DNA of 64,000 nucleotides. Source: JASHPR01 sp963729365 (lineage in GTDB: Bacteria; Actinomycetota; Actinomycetes; Streptosporangiales; Streptosporangiaceae). Every line of letters begins with the position of its first letter. Within the stretch, counting starts at the first letter, position 1. Below are positions 1-7,372 of the stretch, piece after piece. The DNA lies in the NCBI GenBank assembly GCA_963729365.1, contig CAVSNQ010000013.1, forward strand, positions 992,001-1,056,000, read 5' to 3'. The translations under genes and the position numbers were made by a program. Under the pieces are notes generated by a model. It was given only the letters and a program-made list of their open reading frames with translations. It ran no database searches and was not told the origin of the DNA.

Positions 1-162
1 CACGGTGCTCTTGCCGAGGTCGAGCCGGCCGGAGAGCTCGGTGACGCCGAGTTCCCTGTCCACTCCGGAGAACTCCTTGAGCAGCCGGGCCGCGTTCCGC
101 ACCGACGAGAGGCGCCCGGGATCGGACCTTGCGTTCTTCTCCGCGGAAACCCGGTCTGGCAT
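1..162 (-). CDS. IclR-family transcriptional regulator, N-terminal fragment (cut by window edge)
   Basis: Reading the minus strand from an ATG at 162-160 gives 54 codons open to the window edge. Residues about 18-54 match the start of an IclR winged helix: SVRNAARLLKEFSGV, then VTELSGRLDLGKSTV. The last motif is the beginning of the recognition helix. The effector-binding domain lies outside the window. The gene diverges from the PEP-synthase-like/Rieske operon at 375, so it probably controls that operon and itself. An imperfect inverted repeat lies directly upstream of its ATG (163-181). The assignment rests on the short helix-turn-helix match only. Confidence 0.8.
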   Translation of the reverse strand, partial: MPDRVSAEKNARSDPGRLSSVRNAARLLKEFSGVDRELGVTELSGRLDLGKSTV

Positions 163-180
163 GCGGAACAGTATGTTTCC
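131..180. repeat. Copy 1 of a 50-bp direct repeat (140-bp period)
   Basis: Positions 131-180 match 271-320 at 43 of 50 bases by hand comparison. This copy covers the first codons, start codon and upstream inverted repeat of the IclR gene read on the minus strand. Confidence 0.85.
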
Positions 181-181
181 G
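163..181. promoter_or_regulatory. Candidate IclR operator overlapping the regulator's start region
   Basis: The half-sites GCGGAACA and TGTTTCCGC face each other across 2 bases, an imperfect inverted repeat immediately upstream of the IclR ATG on the minus strand. Placement over the ribosome-binding region suggests autorepression. A partly degenerate copy lies at 303-320. No binding data; inferred from symmetry and position. Confidence 0.45.
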
Positions 182-186
182 CCGGG

Positions 187-246
187 CGCGGAGGGTCAAA
201 CGGCCAGGGCGGGCGGCGCGGAGGGTCAAACGGCCGGGGCGGGCGG
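187..246. repeat. Two-copy 30-bp tandem repeat
   Basis: Two adjacent 30-bp units (187-216 and 217-246) differ by one base (A206/G236). Each contains GGAGGGTCAAACGGCC. A shorter related GGTCAAAC element occurs again near 334. The array lies between the two 50-bp repeat copies in the divergent promoter region. Confidence 0.75.
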
Positions 247-270
247 CCCGCTGCGGCACGCCGCCGCTTT

Positions 271-320
271 GTGTTCCTTTCCGCGGAAAGCCGGTCTTGC
301 ATGCGGAACAGGATGTTTCT
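271..320. repeat. Copy 2 of the 50-bp direct repeat
   Basis: Second copy of 131-180, seven mismatches. It carries an ATG on the minus strand at 302-300 that would encode a similar N-terminus (MQDRLSAERN against MPDRVSAEKN). It is out of frame with the IclR gene because the copies are 140 bp apart, so it looks like a duplicated, decayed 5' end. Confidence 0.8.
277..290. promoter_or_regulatory. Perfect 14-bp palindrome, candidate operator
   Basis: CTTTCCGCGGAAAG is perfectly self-complementary and lies 85 bases before the GTG of the plus-strand operon. The equivalent position in repeat copy 1 keeps only the inner TCCGCGGA. A regulator site is inferred. Confidence 0.4.
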
Positions 321-374
321 ACCGTGTGACGCAGGTCAAACCGCCCGCCAGGGCGCACCAGGTCAGGAGGCCCC

Positions 375-1493
375 GTGGGCCACATCGTCTGGTTCGAGCA
401 CTACACCAGTGCACACCGCCATGCGGTGGGCGGCAAGAACGCCAGCCTCGGCGAGCTGACCTGCGCCGGGCTGCCCGTCCCCCCCGGCTTCGCCGTGTCC
501 GCGGCCGCTTACGCTCAGGCCAGGGATGCCGCCGGCCTGACCGACGAGCTGGCCAGCCTGGTGACCGCCGCCGATCCCGGCCGGACGGAGGCCGTGGCCG
601 AGATCGGCCGTAAGGCACGCGAGCTGGTGGCGTCGATGCCGCTGCCCGGACGCCTCCGCGCCGAGCTCTGGGAGGCGTACGCGGCACTGTGCGACCGGTG
701 CTCGGCCAGCGACGTGCCGGTCGCCGTGCGCTCGTCGGCCACCTGCGAGGACCTGCCGGAGGCCAGCTTCGCGGGCGAGCACGACACCTACCTGTGGGTG
801 CGCGGAGCCGACGAGGTGCTCAGGCACCTGCGGCGGTGCTGGGCGAGCCTGTTCACCGACCGGGCCATCTGCTACCGGCGCCAGATGGGCTACCCGGAGA
901 CCGGGCTGGCGATGAGCGTCGTGGTGCAGAAGATGGTGCAGCCGCGCGCGGCCGGGGTCGCATTCACCCTGAACCCGCGCGACGGCGACCGCTCCCAGGT
1001 CGCCATCGACGCGAGCTGGGGGTTCGGGGAGGCGGTCGTGTCCGGCGAGGTGAACCCGGACAACTTCCTGGTCGACAAGGTGATCGGCGAGGTCGGCCAG
1101 CGGGTCGTCTCGCGCAAGGAGATCGAGTACCGGCTGACCGGCGGTGACCGGGTGGAGATGGTGCCGGTCGACCGGGCCCGCCAGGACGTCCCGTCGCTGA
1201 CCGATGAGGAGATCAGGGCCGTGGCGGTGCTGGCCCGCCAGGCCGAGAAGCACTACGGATGCCCGCAGGACGTCGAGTGGGCGCTGGAGGACAGCCCGTC
1301 CGGCGCGGACGGCGATGGCCCGGACAGCCGGGCCCGTGCCATCGTGCTGCTGCTGCAGAGCCGGCCGGAGACCGTGTGGAGCCGCAAGCCCCCGCGCCCG
1401 GCCGCGGCGGCAGGCGGCAGCTATATGAACAGCATCGTGAACACCCTGGTCGCGCCGCTGCACGCCGCGCGGCCCGCGGGTGACAACCACTGA
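375..1493 (+). CDS. PEP-synthase-like ATP-binding subunit (pyruvate phosphate dikinase N-terminal domain)
   Basis: 372 aa, GTG start with AGGAGG four bases upstream. It is essentially one ATP-grasp domain of the PEP synthase/PPDK family. Visible family motifs are GGKNASLGE (19-27), VAVRSSATCEDLPEASFAGE (116-135, conserved Arg119), GWGF-type phosphate-loop region SWGFGEAVVSGEVNPDNF, and the C-terminal LLLQSRPETVW. The swivelling His and PEP-binding domains are absent and lie in the next gene. Stand-alone ATP-grasp plus separate His subunits are known from phenylphosphate synthase and the aryl-ketone dikinases of lignin-aromatic degraders, which phosphorylate a phenolic hydroxyl. With a Rieske oxygenase downstream, an aromatic or phenolic substrate is inferred. 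Substrate unknown. Confidence 0.88.
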   Translation: MGHIVWFEHYTSAHRHAVGGKNASLGELTCAGLPVPPGFAVSAAAYAQARDAAGLTDELASLVTAADPGRTEAVAEIGRKARELVASMPLPGRLRAELWEAYAALCDRCSASDVPVAVRSSATCEDLPEASFAGEHDTYLWVRGADEVLRHLRRCWASLFTDRAICYRRQMGYPETGLAMSVVVQKMVQPRAAGVAFTLNPRDGDRSQVAIDASWGFGEAVVSGEVNPDNFLVDKVIGEVGQRVVSRKEIEYRLTGGDRVEMVPVDRARQDVPSLTDEEIRAVAVLARQAEKHYGCPQDVEWALEDSPSGADGDGPDSRARAIVLLLQSRPETVWSRKPPRPAAAAGGSYMNSIVNTLVAPLHAARPAGDNH

Positions 1494-1508
1494 GAAAGGA
1501 CCAGGCCA

Positions 1509-3314
1509 ATGGCGGACAGGTTCCCGAGCCCGTTTGACATCCCGACCCCTGCCGGCGCAGAGGGCTGGCAGGACCTCTACAGCTACTCGTCGGTGTTCTC
1601 CGAGGACCGGCGCGAGTACGAGGAGTCGACGTTCTGGTTCATGGACGGCGTGCACACGCCCGAGGCCATCCCGCCGTGGGACGCCACCGTCCTGGAGTTC
1701 GCGATCATCGTGCTGTCCCAGTACAACACCCGGCACTACCTGGTGCCGCCCGCGCTCGGCGTGGACCTCCGCTTCCTCAACGGCTACATGTACCTGTCGC
1801 CGGTCGGGGTCACCGACCCGGCCGAGATCGAGGCCCGGGTGCCGCAGTTCATGCAGCGCGCCGGCTACTACTTCGAGCACTGGGATGAGCTCTACGCGTC
1901 CTGGCTGGTCAAGGTGCGGGCGCTGATCGACGAGCTGGAGGAGGTCAAGTTCCAGCCGCTGCCCGAGGCGGAGGACCTCGAGGTTATCACCGGCGGACTG
2001 GGCACCGGCAGCGGGCTCGAGCTGCTGGCCCAGTACGACCGGCTGGTCGAGCTGACCCTCAAGCTCTGGAACTACCACTTCGAGTTCCTCAACCTCGGCT
2101 ACGTGGCCTACCTCGATTTCTTCGGTTTCTGCAAGCAGGTGTTCCCGTCGATCCCGGACCAGGCGATCGCGAAGATGGTGGCCGGAATCGACGTGGACCT
2201 GTTCCGGCCGGACGAGGAGCTCAAGAAGCTCGCGGCCCTGGCCGTCGAGCTCGGCCTGGATGACGTGTTCGACGGCCCCGCGGCCGAGGTGCTCTCGGCG
2301 CTGCAGGACCGCCCGGGCGGGGCCCAGTGGCTGGAGGCCTGGACGCAAGCGCAGCAGCCGTGGTTCAACTTCTCCGCGGGAAGCGGCTTCTACCACAGCG
2401 ACAAGGTGTGGGCGGAACACCTCGACATCCCGCTCGGCTTCATCACCAGCTACATCGCCAAGGTCCGCAAGGGCGAGCAGCTGGAGCGCCCGGCCGAGGC
2501 CGTCGCGGCCGAGCGTGACCGCATCGTCGGCGAGTACGCCGAGCTGCTCAGCACCGACGAGGACCGGGCGGCCTTCCAGGCCAAGCTGGGCCTGGCCCGG
2601 ACGGTGTTCCCGTACGTGGAGAACCACAACTTCTACGTCGAGCACTGGGGCCACTCGATCATCTGGCGCAAGATGCGCGAGCTCGGCGGCATCTTCGTCA
2701 AGGAGGGCTTCTTCGCCGACCCGGACGACGTGTTCCTGCTGGGCCGGAACGAGGTTCCCGTGGCCCTGTTCGACATGTACCACGGCTGGGCCGTGGGCGT
2801 CCCGTCCCGGGGCCCGAAGTACTGGCCGCGGGAGATCGACCGCCGTAAGGGCATCATGAACGCGCTGCGCGCCTGGTCGCCGCCGCCCGCCCTGGGCGTG
2901 CCGCCCGAGGTCGTCACGGAGCCGTTCACCGTCATGCTGTGGGGCATCACCACCGACAGCGTGCAGCAGTGGCTCGGCGGCGCGGACACCGACGGCGGGC
3001 TAACCGGTTTCGCCGCCTCCCCCGGCGTCGCCGAGGGGCCGGCCCGGGTGATCCTGTCCGCCGACGGGATCGCCGAGCTGCGCGAGGGCGAGATCCTCGT
3101 CGCGCCGCTGACCGCGCCGAGCTGGGCGCCGGTCTTCGGCAAGATCGCCGCGACCGTCACCGACGTCGGCGGGATCATGAGCCACGCCGCCATCGTCTGC
3201 CGCGAGTACGGCCTGCCGGCGATCACCGGCACCGCCTTCGGCACCAAGACCATCAAGACCGGGCAGCGGATCCGGGTCGACGGAAACACCGGCAAGGTCA
3301 CCATCATCGGCTGA
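1509..3314 (+). CDS. PEP-synthase-like substrate/phosphohistidine subunit
   Basis: 601 aa, ATG with GAAAGGA upstream, 15 bases after the ATP-grasp gene. The C-terminal 100 residues form the PEP-utilising swivelling domain: ASPGVAEGPARVI, then GGIMSHAAIVCREYGLPA with catalytic His559, and a GQRIRVDGNTGKVTI end. The first 450 or so residues form a large acidic and aromatic-rich domain where the substrate presumably binds. A C-terminal PEP/pyruvate barrel is missing. Length and domain order match the large subunit of phenylphosphate synthase-type kinases and the substrate-plus-His part of rifampin phosphotransferase. Together with the previous gene it would make a complete ATP-dependent dikinase. 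Phosphorylation of a phenol-like compound is an inference. Confidence 0.85.
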   Translation: MADRFPSPFDIPTPAGAEGWQDLYSYSSVFSEDRREYEESTFWFMDGVHTPEAIPPWDATVLEFAIIVLSQYNTRHYLVPPALGVDLRFLNGYMYLSPVGVTDPAEIEARVPQFMQRAGYYFEHWDELYASWLVKVRALIDELEEVKFQPLPEAEDLEVITGGLGTGSGLELLAQYDRLVELTLKLWNYHFEFLNLGYVAYLDFFGFCKQVFPSIPDQAIAKMVAGIDVDLFRPDEELKKLAALAVELGLDDVFDGPAAEVLSALQDRPGGAQWLEAWTQAQQPWFNFSAGSGFYHSDKVWAEHLDIPLGFITSYIAKVRKGEQLERPAEAVAAERDRIVGEYAELLSTDEDRAAFQAKLGLARTVFPYVENHNFYVEHWGHSIIWRKMRELGGIFVKEGFFADPDDVFLLGRNEVPVALFDMYHGWAVGVPSRGPKYWPREIDRRKGIMNALRAWSPPPALGVPPEVVTEPFTVMLWGITTDSVQQWLGGADTDGGLTGFAASPGVAEGPARVILSADGIAELREGEILVAPLTAPSWAPVFGKIAATVTDVGGIMSHAAIVCREYGLPAITGTAFGTKTIKTGQRIRVDGNTGKVTIIG

Positions 3315-3353
3315 CCGCCGGCCGGAACAACGGGCAGAGGAGAACGGGCCGCA

Positions 3354-4604
3354 ATGCTGACGGCGGAGATGAACCAGCAGCTCACGCAGATCGGGCACGG
3401 CACGCCGATGGGCGCCCTGCTGCGCCGGTACTGGTATCCGGTGGCGTTCACCCGGGAACTCGAGGAGTTCCCGGTCAAGCGGACCCGGCTGCTGGGCGAG
3501 GACTTTGCCCTGTTCAAGACGCCCAACGGGCGCTACGGGATCCTCCCGGAGGCGTGCCCGCACCGCAAGGCATCGCTCGCGTACGGGGTCGTGGAGAGCG
3601 AAGGCCTGCGCTGCTCCTACCACGGGTGGATGTTCGACCACGCCGGGCGCTGCGTCGACCAGCCCGCCGAGCGGGACGACACCAACTTCGCCGAACGGGT
3701 GCGCGTCGAGGCCGGCCAGGCGCAGGAGATGGGCGGTCTGGTCTGGGCCTACGTCGGCCCCTCCCCCGTTCCTGAGCTGCCGCGGTTCGACGTCTTCGTC
3801 ATGGACGGCGTCCGTGACATCGGCTGGTGCGAGCTGCCGTGCAGCTGGCTGCAGATCATGGAGAACGCCGTCGACCCGCACCACGTCGAGTGGCTGCACG
3901 GCCGGTACTTCAACTTCATCGGGCGGCACGAGGGCTTCGAGTCGCCGCCGTCGTTCGCGAAGAAGCACCAGAAGATCGGCTTCACCGAGTTCGAGTGGGG
4001 CATCATCAAGCGCCGCGTGCTGGAGGGCGCCTCCGAGGAAAACGACGACTGGAAGATCGGCCACCCGCTGGTCTTCCCCTACAACATGCGGGTCGGCGGG
4101 GCCGGCATCGAGCAGATGCAGATCCGGGTGCCGATCGACGACACTCATACCCGGTTCATGCTGTACACCACGCACGCGCCGGCCGGCGGGCAGTACTGGG
4201 ACCAGGCCCTGGTGCCCGACTACCAGATCCCGTGGATGGACGAAAACGGCCGACACATCGTGAACTACGTCGAGGGCCAGGACATCATGACCTGGGTCAC
4301 CCAGGGCGCCATCCCGGACCGCACCACCGAGCACCTGGGCCGGTCGGACATTGGCGTGACCATGCTGCGCCGGATGTTCCGGGAGCAAATGGAAATCGCC
4401 GCGGCCGGCGGCGACCCGCTGGGCGTGATCCGCGAGCCGCACGACCGGATCGACCTGCCCTGCGAGCGGGACAAGTTCCACGCTGGCGCGGCGTTTGCCC
4501 TGGATTTCCTGGCCATGGGCTCGAGCCGGTTCAGCCCGCAGCTTGACGCGCTGCGCAAGCTGCACATCAACGCCGCCGCCCGGGTGCAGCCCGCAGCCTC
4601 GTGA
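3354..4604 (+). CDS. Rieske non-heme iron ring-hydroxylating oxygenase, alpha subunit
   Basis: 416 aa. The Rieske [2Fe-2S] motif is complete: C68-x-H70 and C87-x-x-H90 within ACPHRK and RCSYHGW. The mononuclear iron site is visible as NAVDPHHVEWLH with D174, H177 and H182 in the usual DxxHx4H spacing. The layout resembles phthalate-4,5-dioxygenase/vanillate-demethylase-like oxygenases that act as homo-oligomers without a small subunit. It should hydroxylate or O-demethylate an aromatic substrate using electrons from a reductase, but no reductase or ferredoxin gene occurs in the window. It is co-transcribed with the PEP-synthase-like pair and overlaps the next gene by 4 bases. Confidence 0.92.
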   Translation: MLTAEMNQQLTQIGHGTPMGALLRRYWYPVAFTRELEEFPVKRTRLLGEDFALFKTPNGRYGILPEACPHRKASLAYGVVESEGLRCSYHGWMFDHAGRCVDQPAERDDTNFAERVRVEAGQAQEMGGLVWAYVGPSPVPELPRFDVFVMDGVRDIGWCELPCSWLQIMENAVDPHHVEWLHGRYFNFIGRHEGFESPPSFAKKHQKIGFTEFEWGIIKRRVLEGASEENDDWKIGHPLVFPYNMRVGGAGIEQMQIRVPIDDTHTRFMLYTTHAPAGGQYWDQALVPDYQIPWMDENGRHIVNYVEGQDIMTWVTQGAIPDRTTEHLGRSDIGVTMLRRMFREQMEIAAAGGDPLGVIREPHDRIDLPCERDKFHAGAAFALDFLAMGSSRFSPQLDALRKLHINAAARVQPAAS

Positions 4605-4834
4605 GCGCCCCAGCCGCCCAGCACGACTTCGCCGACGACGCCGAGCGGCACCGCCGGGATGCACCGCGGCACTGCCCGCGCTGCGGCGCGTCCCTGCTCG
4701 GCGGGGCCGGCATCTCGGTGGAGTTCTGGCAGGGCGCCGACCGGATCTTCCACACCTGGTGTGCCGGCTGCCGGTGGACCGGCGACATCACCCCCACCAC
4801 CGAGATGATCGGCCACGAGCCCGAGCACGAATAG
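4601..4834 (+). CDS. Small zinc-ribbon protein
   Basis: 77 aa, GTG start overlapping the Rieske stop codon as GTGA, so it is probably translationally coupled. Two CxxC knuckles (CPRCG near residue 25 and CAGC near 54) are about 27 residues apart, a zinc-ribbon arrangement; the rest is charged. It is not recognised as a named family. Its tight coupling suggests an accessory role for the oxygenase operon, such as a metal or redox adaptor, but there is no direct evidence. Confidence 0.7.
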   Translation: MSAPAAQHDFADDAERHRRDAPRHCPRCGASLLGGAGISVEFWQGADRIFHTWCAGCRWTGDITPTTEMIGHEPEHE

Positions 4835-4890
4835 CGCGCGCCCGCCGCTGCGCGGCTGGGGCGAAGCCCGGTTAGGAATAGGGTTCTGGT

Positions 4891-5700
4891 GTGCAGAAAC
4901 CCAGCGCCGGCGGGCGGGCGGCTGAGCCGGGGCAGCGGCCCGCGTACCCGATCGCGTCGGTGGACAACGCACTGCGGCTGCTGATGCTCTTCCGCGGCCA
5001 GCCGCGGGTCCGGCTGTCAGAGGCCAGCGAGCATCTCGGCGTCGCGCTCTCTACCGCGCACCGGCTGATGGCCATGCTGGCCTACCACGGTTTCGTCCGG
5101 CACGACCGGGACTCGCGCGCCTATATGGCCGGCCCGGCACTGGTCGAGATCGGCCTCGCGGCGGTGCGCCAGATGGACATCCGGATGCACGCCCGGCCGG
5201 TCCTGGAAAGCCTGGCCGCCACGCTGGGCGAGACCGTGCACCTGGCCGTGCTGGAGGGCGGCAACGTCCGCTACCTCGACGCGGTGGAGAGCTCCCGCGC
5301 GCTGCGGGTCGCCGCCCGGACCGGATCGGCGCTGGCGGCGAACTGCACGGCGTCGGGAAAAGCACTGCTCGCCGAGCTGCCGGACGCCGAGGTGTCGGCC
5401 CGGTTCGCTGACGGGTCGGCCCTCCCGGCGCTCACCGCCCGGTCCGTCACCGACTGCTCCAGGCTGCTGTCCGAGCTGCAGGACGTGCGCGAGCGGGGGT
5501 TCGCGGTCAACCGGGAGGAGAGCGAGGAAGGCGTCGCCTCGGTCGCGGTCCCCGTACCGGGCCCGCGGCACGCGCCGGTCGCCGCGCTGGTGGTATCGGC
5601 GCCGGTGTCGCGGATGACCGACGAGACGGCCAGCGCGATCGGGGCACGGCTGCGCGACGAGGCCGCCCGGCTGGCTGGCCAGCTGCTGCGCGCTACCTGA
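4891..5700 (+). CDS. IclR-family transcriptional regulator
   Basis: 269 aa, GTG start. The N-terminal winged helix runs from about 25 to 85 (IASVDNALRLLMLF, LSEASEHLGVALSTAHRLM). The IclR effector domain follows, with the usual ETVHLAVLEGGNVRYLD, ANCTASGKALLAELP and REESEEGVASVAVPV motifs. It sits between the Rieske operon and an acyl-CoA synthetase operon in the same direction. It is a plausible regulator of either, responding to an aromatic acid or CoA-ester-type ligand. An inverted repeat at 5732-5746, just downstream and before the synthetase, is a candidate target. Confidence 0.93.
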   Translation: MQKPSAGGRAAEPGQRPAYPIASVDNALRLLMLFRGQPRVRLSEASEHLGVALSTAHRLMAMLAYHGFVRHDRDSRAYMAGPALVEIGLAAVRQMDIRMHARPVLESLAATLGETVHLAVLEGGNVRYLDAVESSRALRVAARTGSALAANCTASGKALLAELPDAEVSARFADGSALPALTARSVTDCSRLLSELQDVRERGFAVNREESEEGVASVAVPVPGPRHAPVAALVVSAPVSRMTDETASAIGARLRDEAARLAGQLLRAT

Positions 5701-5731
5701 CCCAATTTCCCCGTTCCGGGAGTCTGTCTTA

Positions 5732-5746
5732 CAGAAGTCGTTTCTG
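5732..5746. promoter_or_regulatory. Inverted repeat in the acyl-CoA synthetase promoter region
   Basis: CAGAA and TTCTG flank five bases in the 82-base gap between the IclR gene and the synthetase. The gap is locally A/T-richer than its surroundings, so it probably holds a promoter. Short arms make this a tentative operator. Confidence 0.3.
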
Positions 5747-5782
5747 CAACGATACGACCTGCGAACGAAAGGGACGCGGGCG

Positions 5783-7372
5783 ATGCAGAGCTGGATTCAC
5801 GTCATCGAGTGGCGCGCCACGGTGCGGCCCGACATGACCGCGCTCATCGATGACCGGGGCGCGGAATTCAGTTACGCCGGACTGCGTGCCGAGCTGGAGC
5901 GCCGGTCCGGCGGCTGGGCCGGGCTCGGGATCGGCCCGGGTGACATCGTCGCGATCGTGGCCAAGAACAGCGCGGATTTCCTGGTCCATGCCTTCGCGCT
6001 GATGCGGGCCGGCGCCACGCCCGCGTTCGTGAACTGGCGGCTGTCGCCGCGGGAGCTGGCCGAGGTGCTGGCGCTGGTCGAGCCCGCGGGCGTCGCCGCC
6101 GACGCCGAGTTCGCCGGCCTGGTCGACTCGGCGGCGACCGGGCTCGCGCCGCGGGTGACGATCGGCGGCGGGCCGGTGCCGGCCTGGCTGGACGGCGGGA
6201 CCCTGACGGGGGCGGTCCCGCCGCGGCCGGACCTGTCCGGCGACACGGTGCTGGCGCTCGTGCACACCAGCGGCACCACGGGCCGGGCCAAGGCGATCCC
6301 GCTCCGGCACGGCGCGCTGATGATGAGCGTCGCGGACTTCGCCATCGAGATCGGCGATCAGGTCGCCGGGTCGCATCATCTGCAGATCCTTCCGCTGTTC
6401 CACCTCGGCGGCTTCGGCCAGTGCCTGCAGGCGCTGCTGACCGCGGGCACGGTCTACATCCACACGGCCTTCAGCCCGGACGCGGTCATCGATGCCATCG
6501 AGCGCGACCGGATCGAGTTCTTCACCGCCGGGCCTTCGCTCATTGACCTGCTCGTGGCCGAGATCCGCCGTCGCGGCGGCAGCGACCGCGGCGGCGCTGA
6601 CCTCAGCAGCCTCCGCGAGATCGCCTACGGCACGGCGCCGATCACCCCGTCATCGCTCACCGCCGCGCTGACGGCGTTCGGCTGCCGGTTCCGGCAGATC
6701 TACGGCAACACCGAGAGCCAGAGCATGATCAGCCTGCTCGCACCGGAAGATCACCAGCCCGATCATCCGCGGCTGGCCAGCGCCGGCCGGATCAGTTTCG
6801 GCTGGGAGGTGCGGATCACCGATCCCGACGGCCGTGACCTGGCCGCGGACACGCCCGGCGAGCTCCTCATCCGCGGCGAGTGCCTGTTCTCCGGATACTG
6901 GCGCGACCCGGACGCCACCGCGGCCGCGTTCGCCGAGGACGGCTGGTACCGGACCGGGGACATCGCCAGCCTGAGCCCGGACGGCTACCTGTACCTCCGC
7001 GACCGGGCCAAGGACATGATCATCAGCGGCGGCGAGAACATCTACCCGGCCGAGGTCGAGGCGGTGCTCGCCCGGCACCCGGCCGTGGCCGAGGCCGCCG
7101 TCGTGGGACGGCCGGATCCCGCCTGGGGCGAGGCCGTGCACGCCGTGATCATCCCGGTGGCTGGCTCCGGCGCCTCGCCCGAGGACATCGTGGCCTGGTG
7201 CCGGGACCAGCTGGCCCACTTCAAATGCCCCAAGACCGCGGAGTTCACCGGTTCGCTGCCGCGCACGACCACGGGCAAGGTGCTCAAGCGGGAGCTGCGG
7301 GCGCAGCTCGCCGCCCGCGCCGGTGAATGTACCGCTGGGCGTGCTCAAGGCCGCCCGGAGGTACATTCATGA
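5783..7372 (+). CDS. Class I AMP-dependent acyl/aryl-CoA synthetase
   Basis: 529 aa, ATG. Core ANL-superfamily motifs are in order: the P-loop-like VHTSGTTGRAKAIP near residue 156, YGNTES near 310, GWYRTGDIA near 390, ISGGENIYPAEVE near 412, and the C-terminal catalytic lysine in TTTGKVLKREL. It would adenylate a carboxylic acid and transfer it to CoA. It overlaps the next gene by 4 bases (ATGA). The downstream LLM and SnoaL-like genes suggest a small catabolic operon. Substrate class (aryl or alkyl) cannot be read from sequence. Confidence 0.92.
   Translation: MQSWIHVIEWRATVRPDMTALIDDRGAEFSYAGLRAELERRSGGWAGLGIGPGDIVAIVAKNSADFLVHAFALMRAGATPAFVNWRLSPRELAEVLALVEPAGVAADAEFAGLVDSAATGLAPRVTIGGGPVPAWLDGGTLTGAVPPRPDLSGDTVLALVHTSGTTGRAKAIPLRHGALMMSVADFAIEIGDQVAGSHHLQILPLFHLGGFGQCLQALLTAGTVYIHTAFSPDAVIDAIERDRIEFFTAGPSLIDLLVAEIRRRGGSDRGGADLSSLREIAYGTAPITPSSLTAALTAFGCRFRQIYGNTESQSMISLLAPEDHQPDHPRLASAGRISFGWEVRITDPDGRDLAADTPGELLIRGECLFSGYWRDPDATAAAFAEDGWYRTGDIASLSPDGYLYLRDRAKDMIISGGENIYPAEVEAVLARHPAVAEAAVVGRPDPAWGEAVHAVIIPVAGSGASPEDIVAWCRDQLAHFKCPKTAEFTGSLPRTTTGKVLKRELRAQLAARAGECTAGRAQGRPEVHS

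Noticed and set aside
363..2783. Very long open frame (806 codons) on the minus strand opposite the PEP-synthase-like genes
   Set aside because: Composition is Arg/Gly/His-rich without family motifs, and the plus strand carries clear domains; it is a high-GC antisense artefact.
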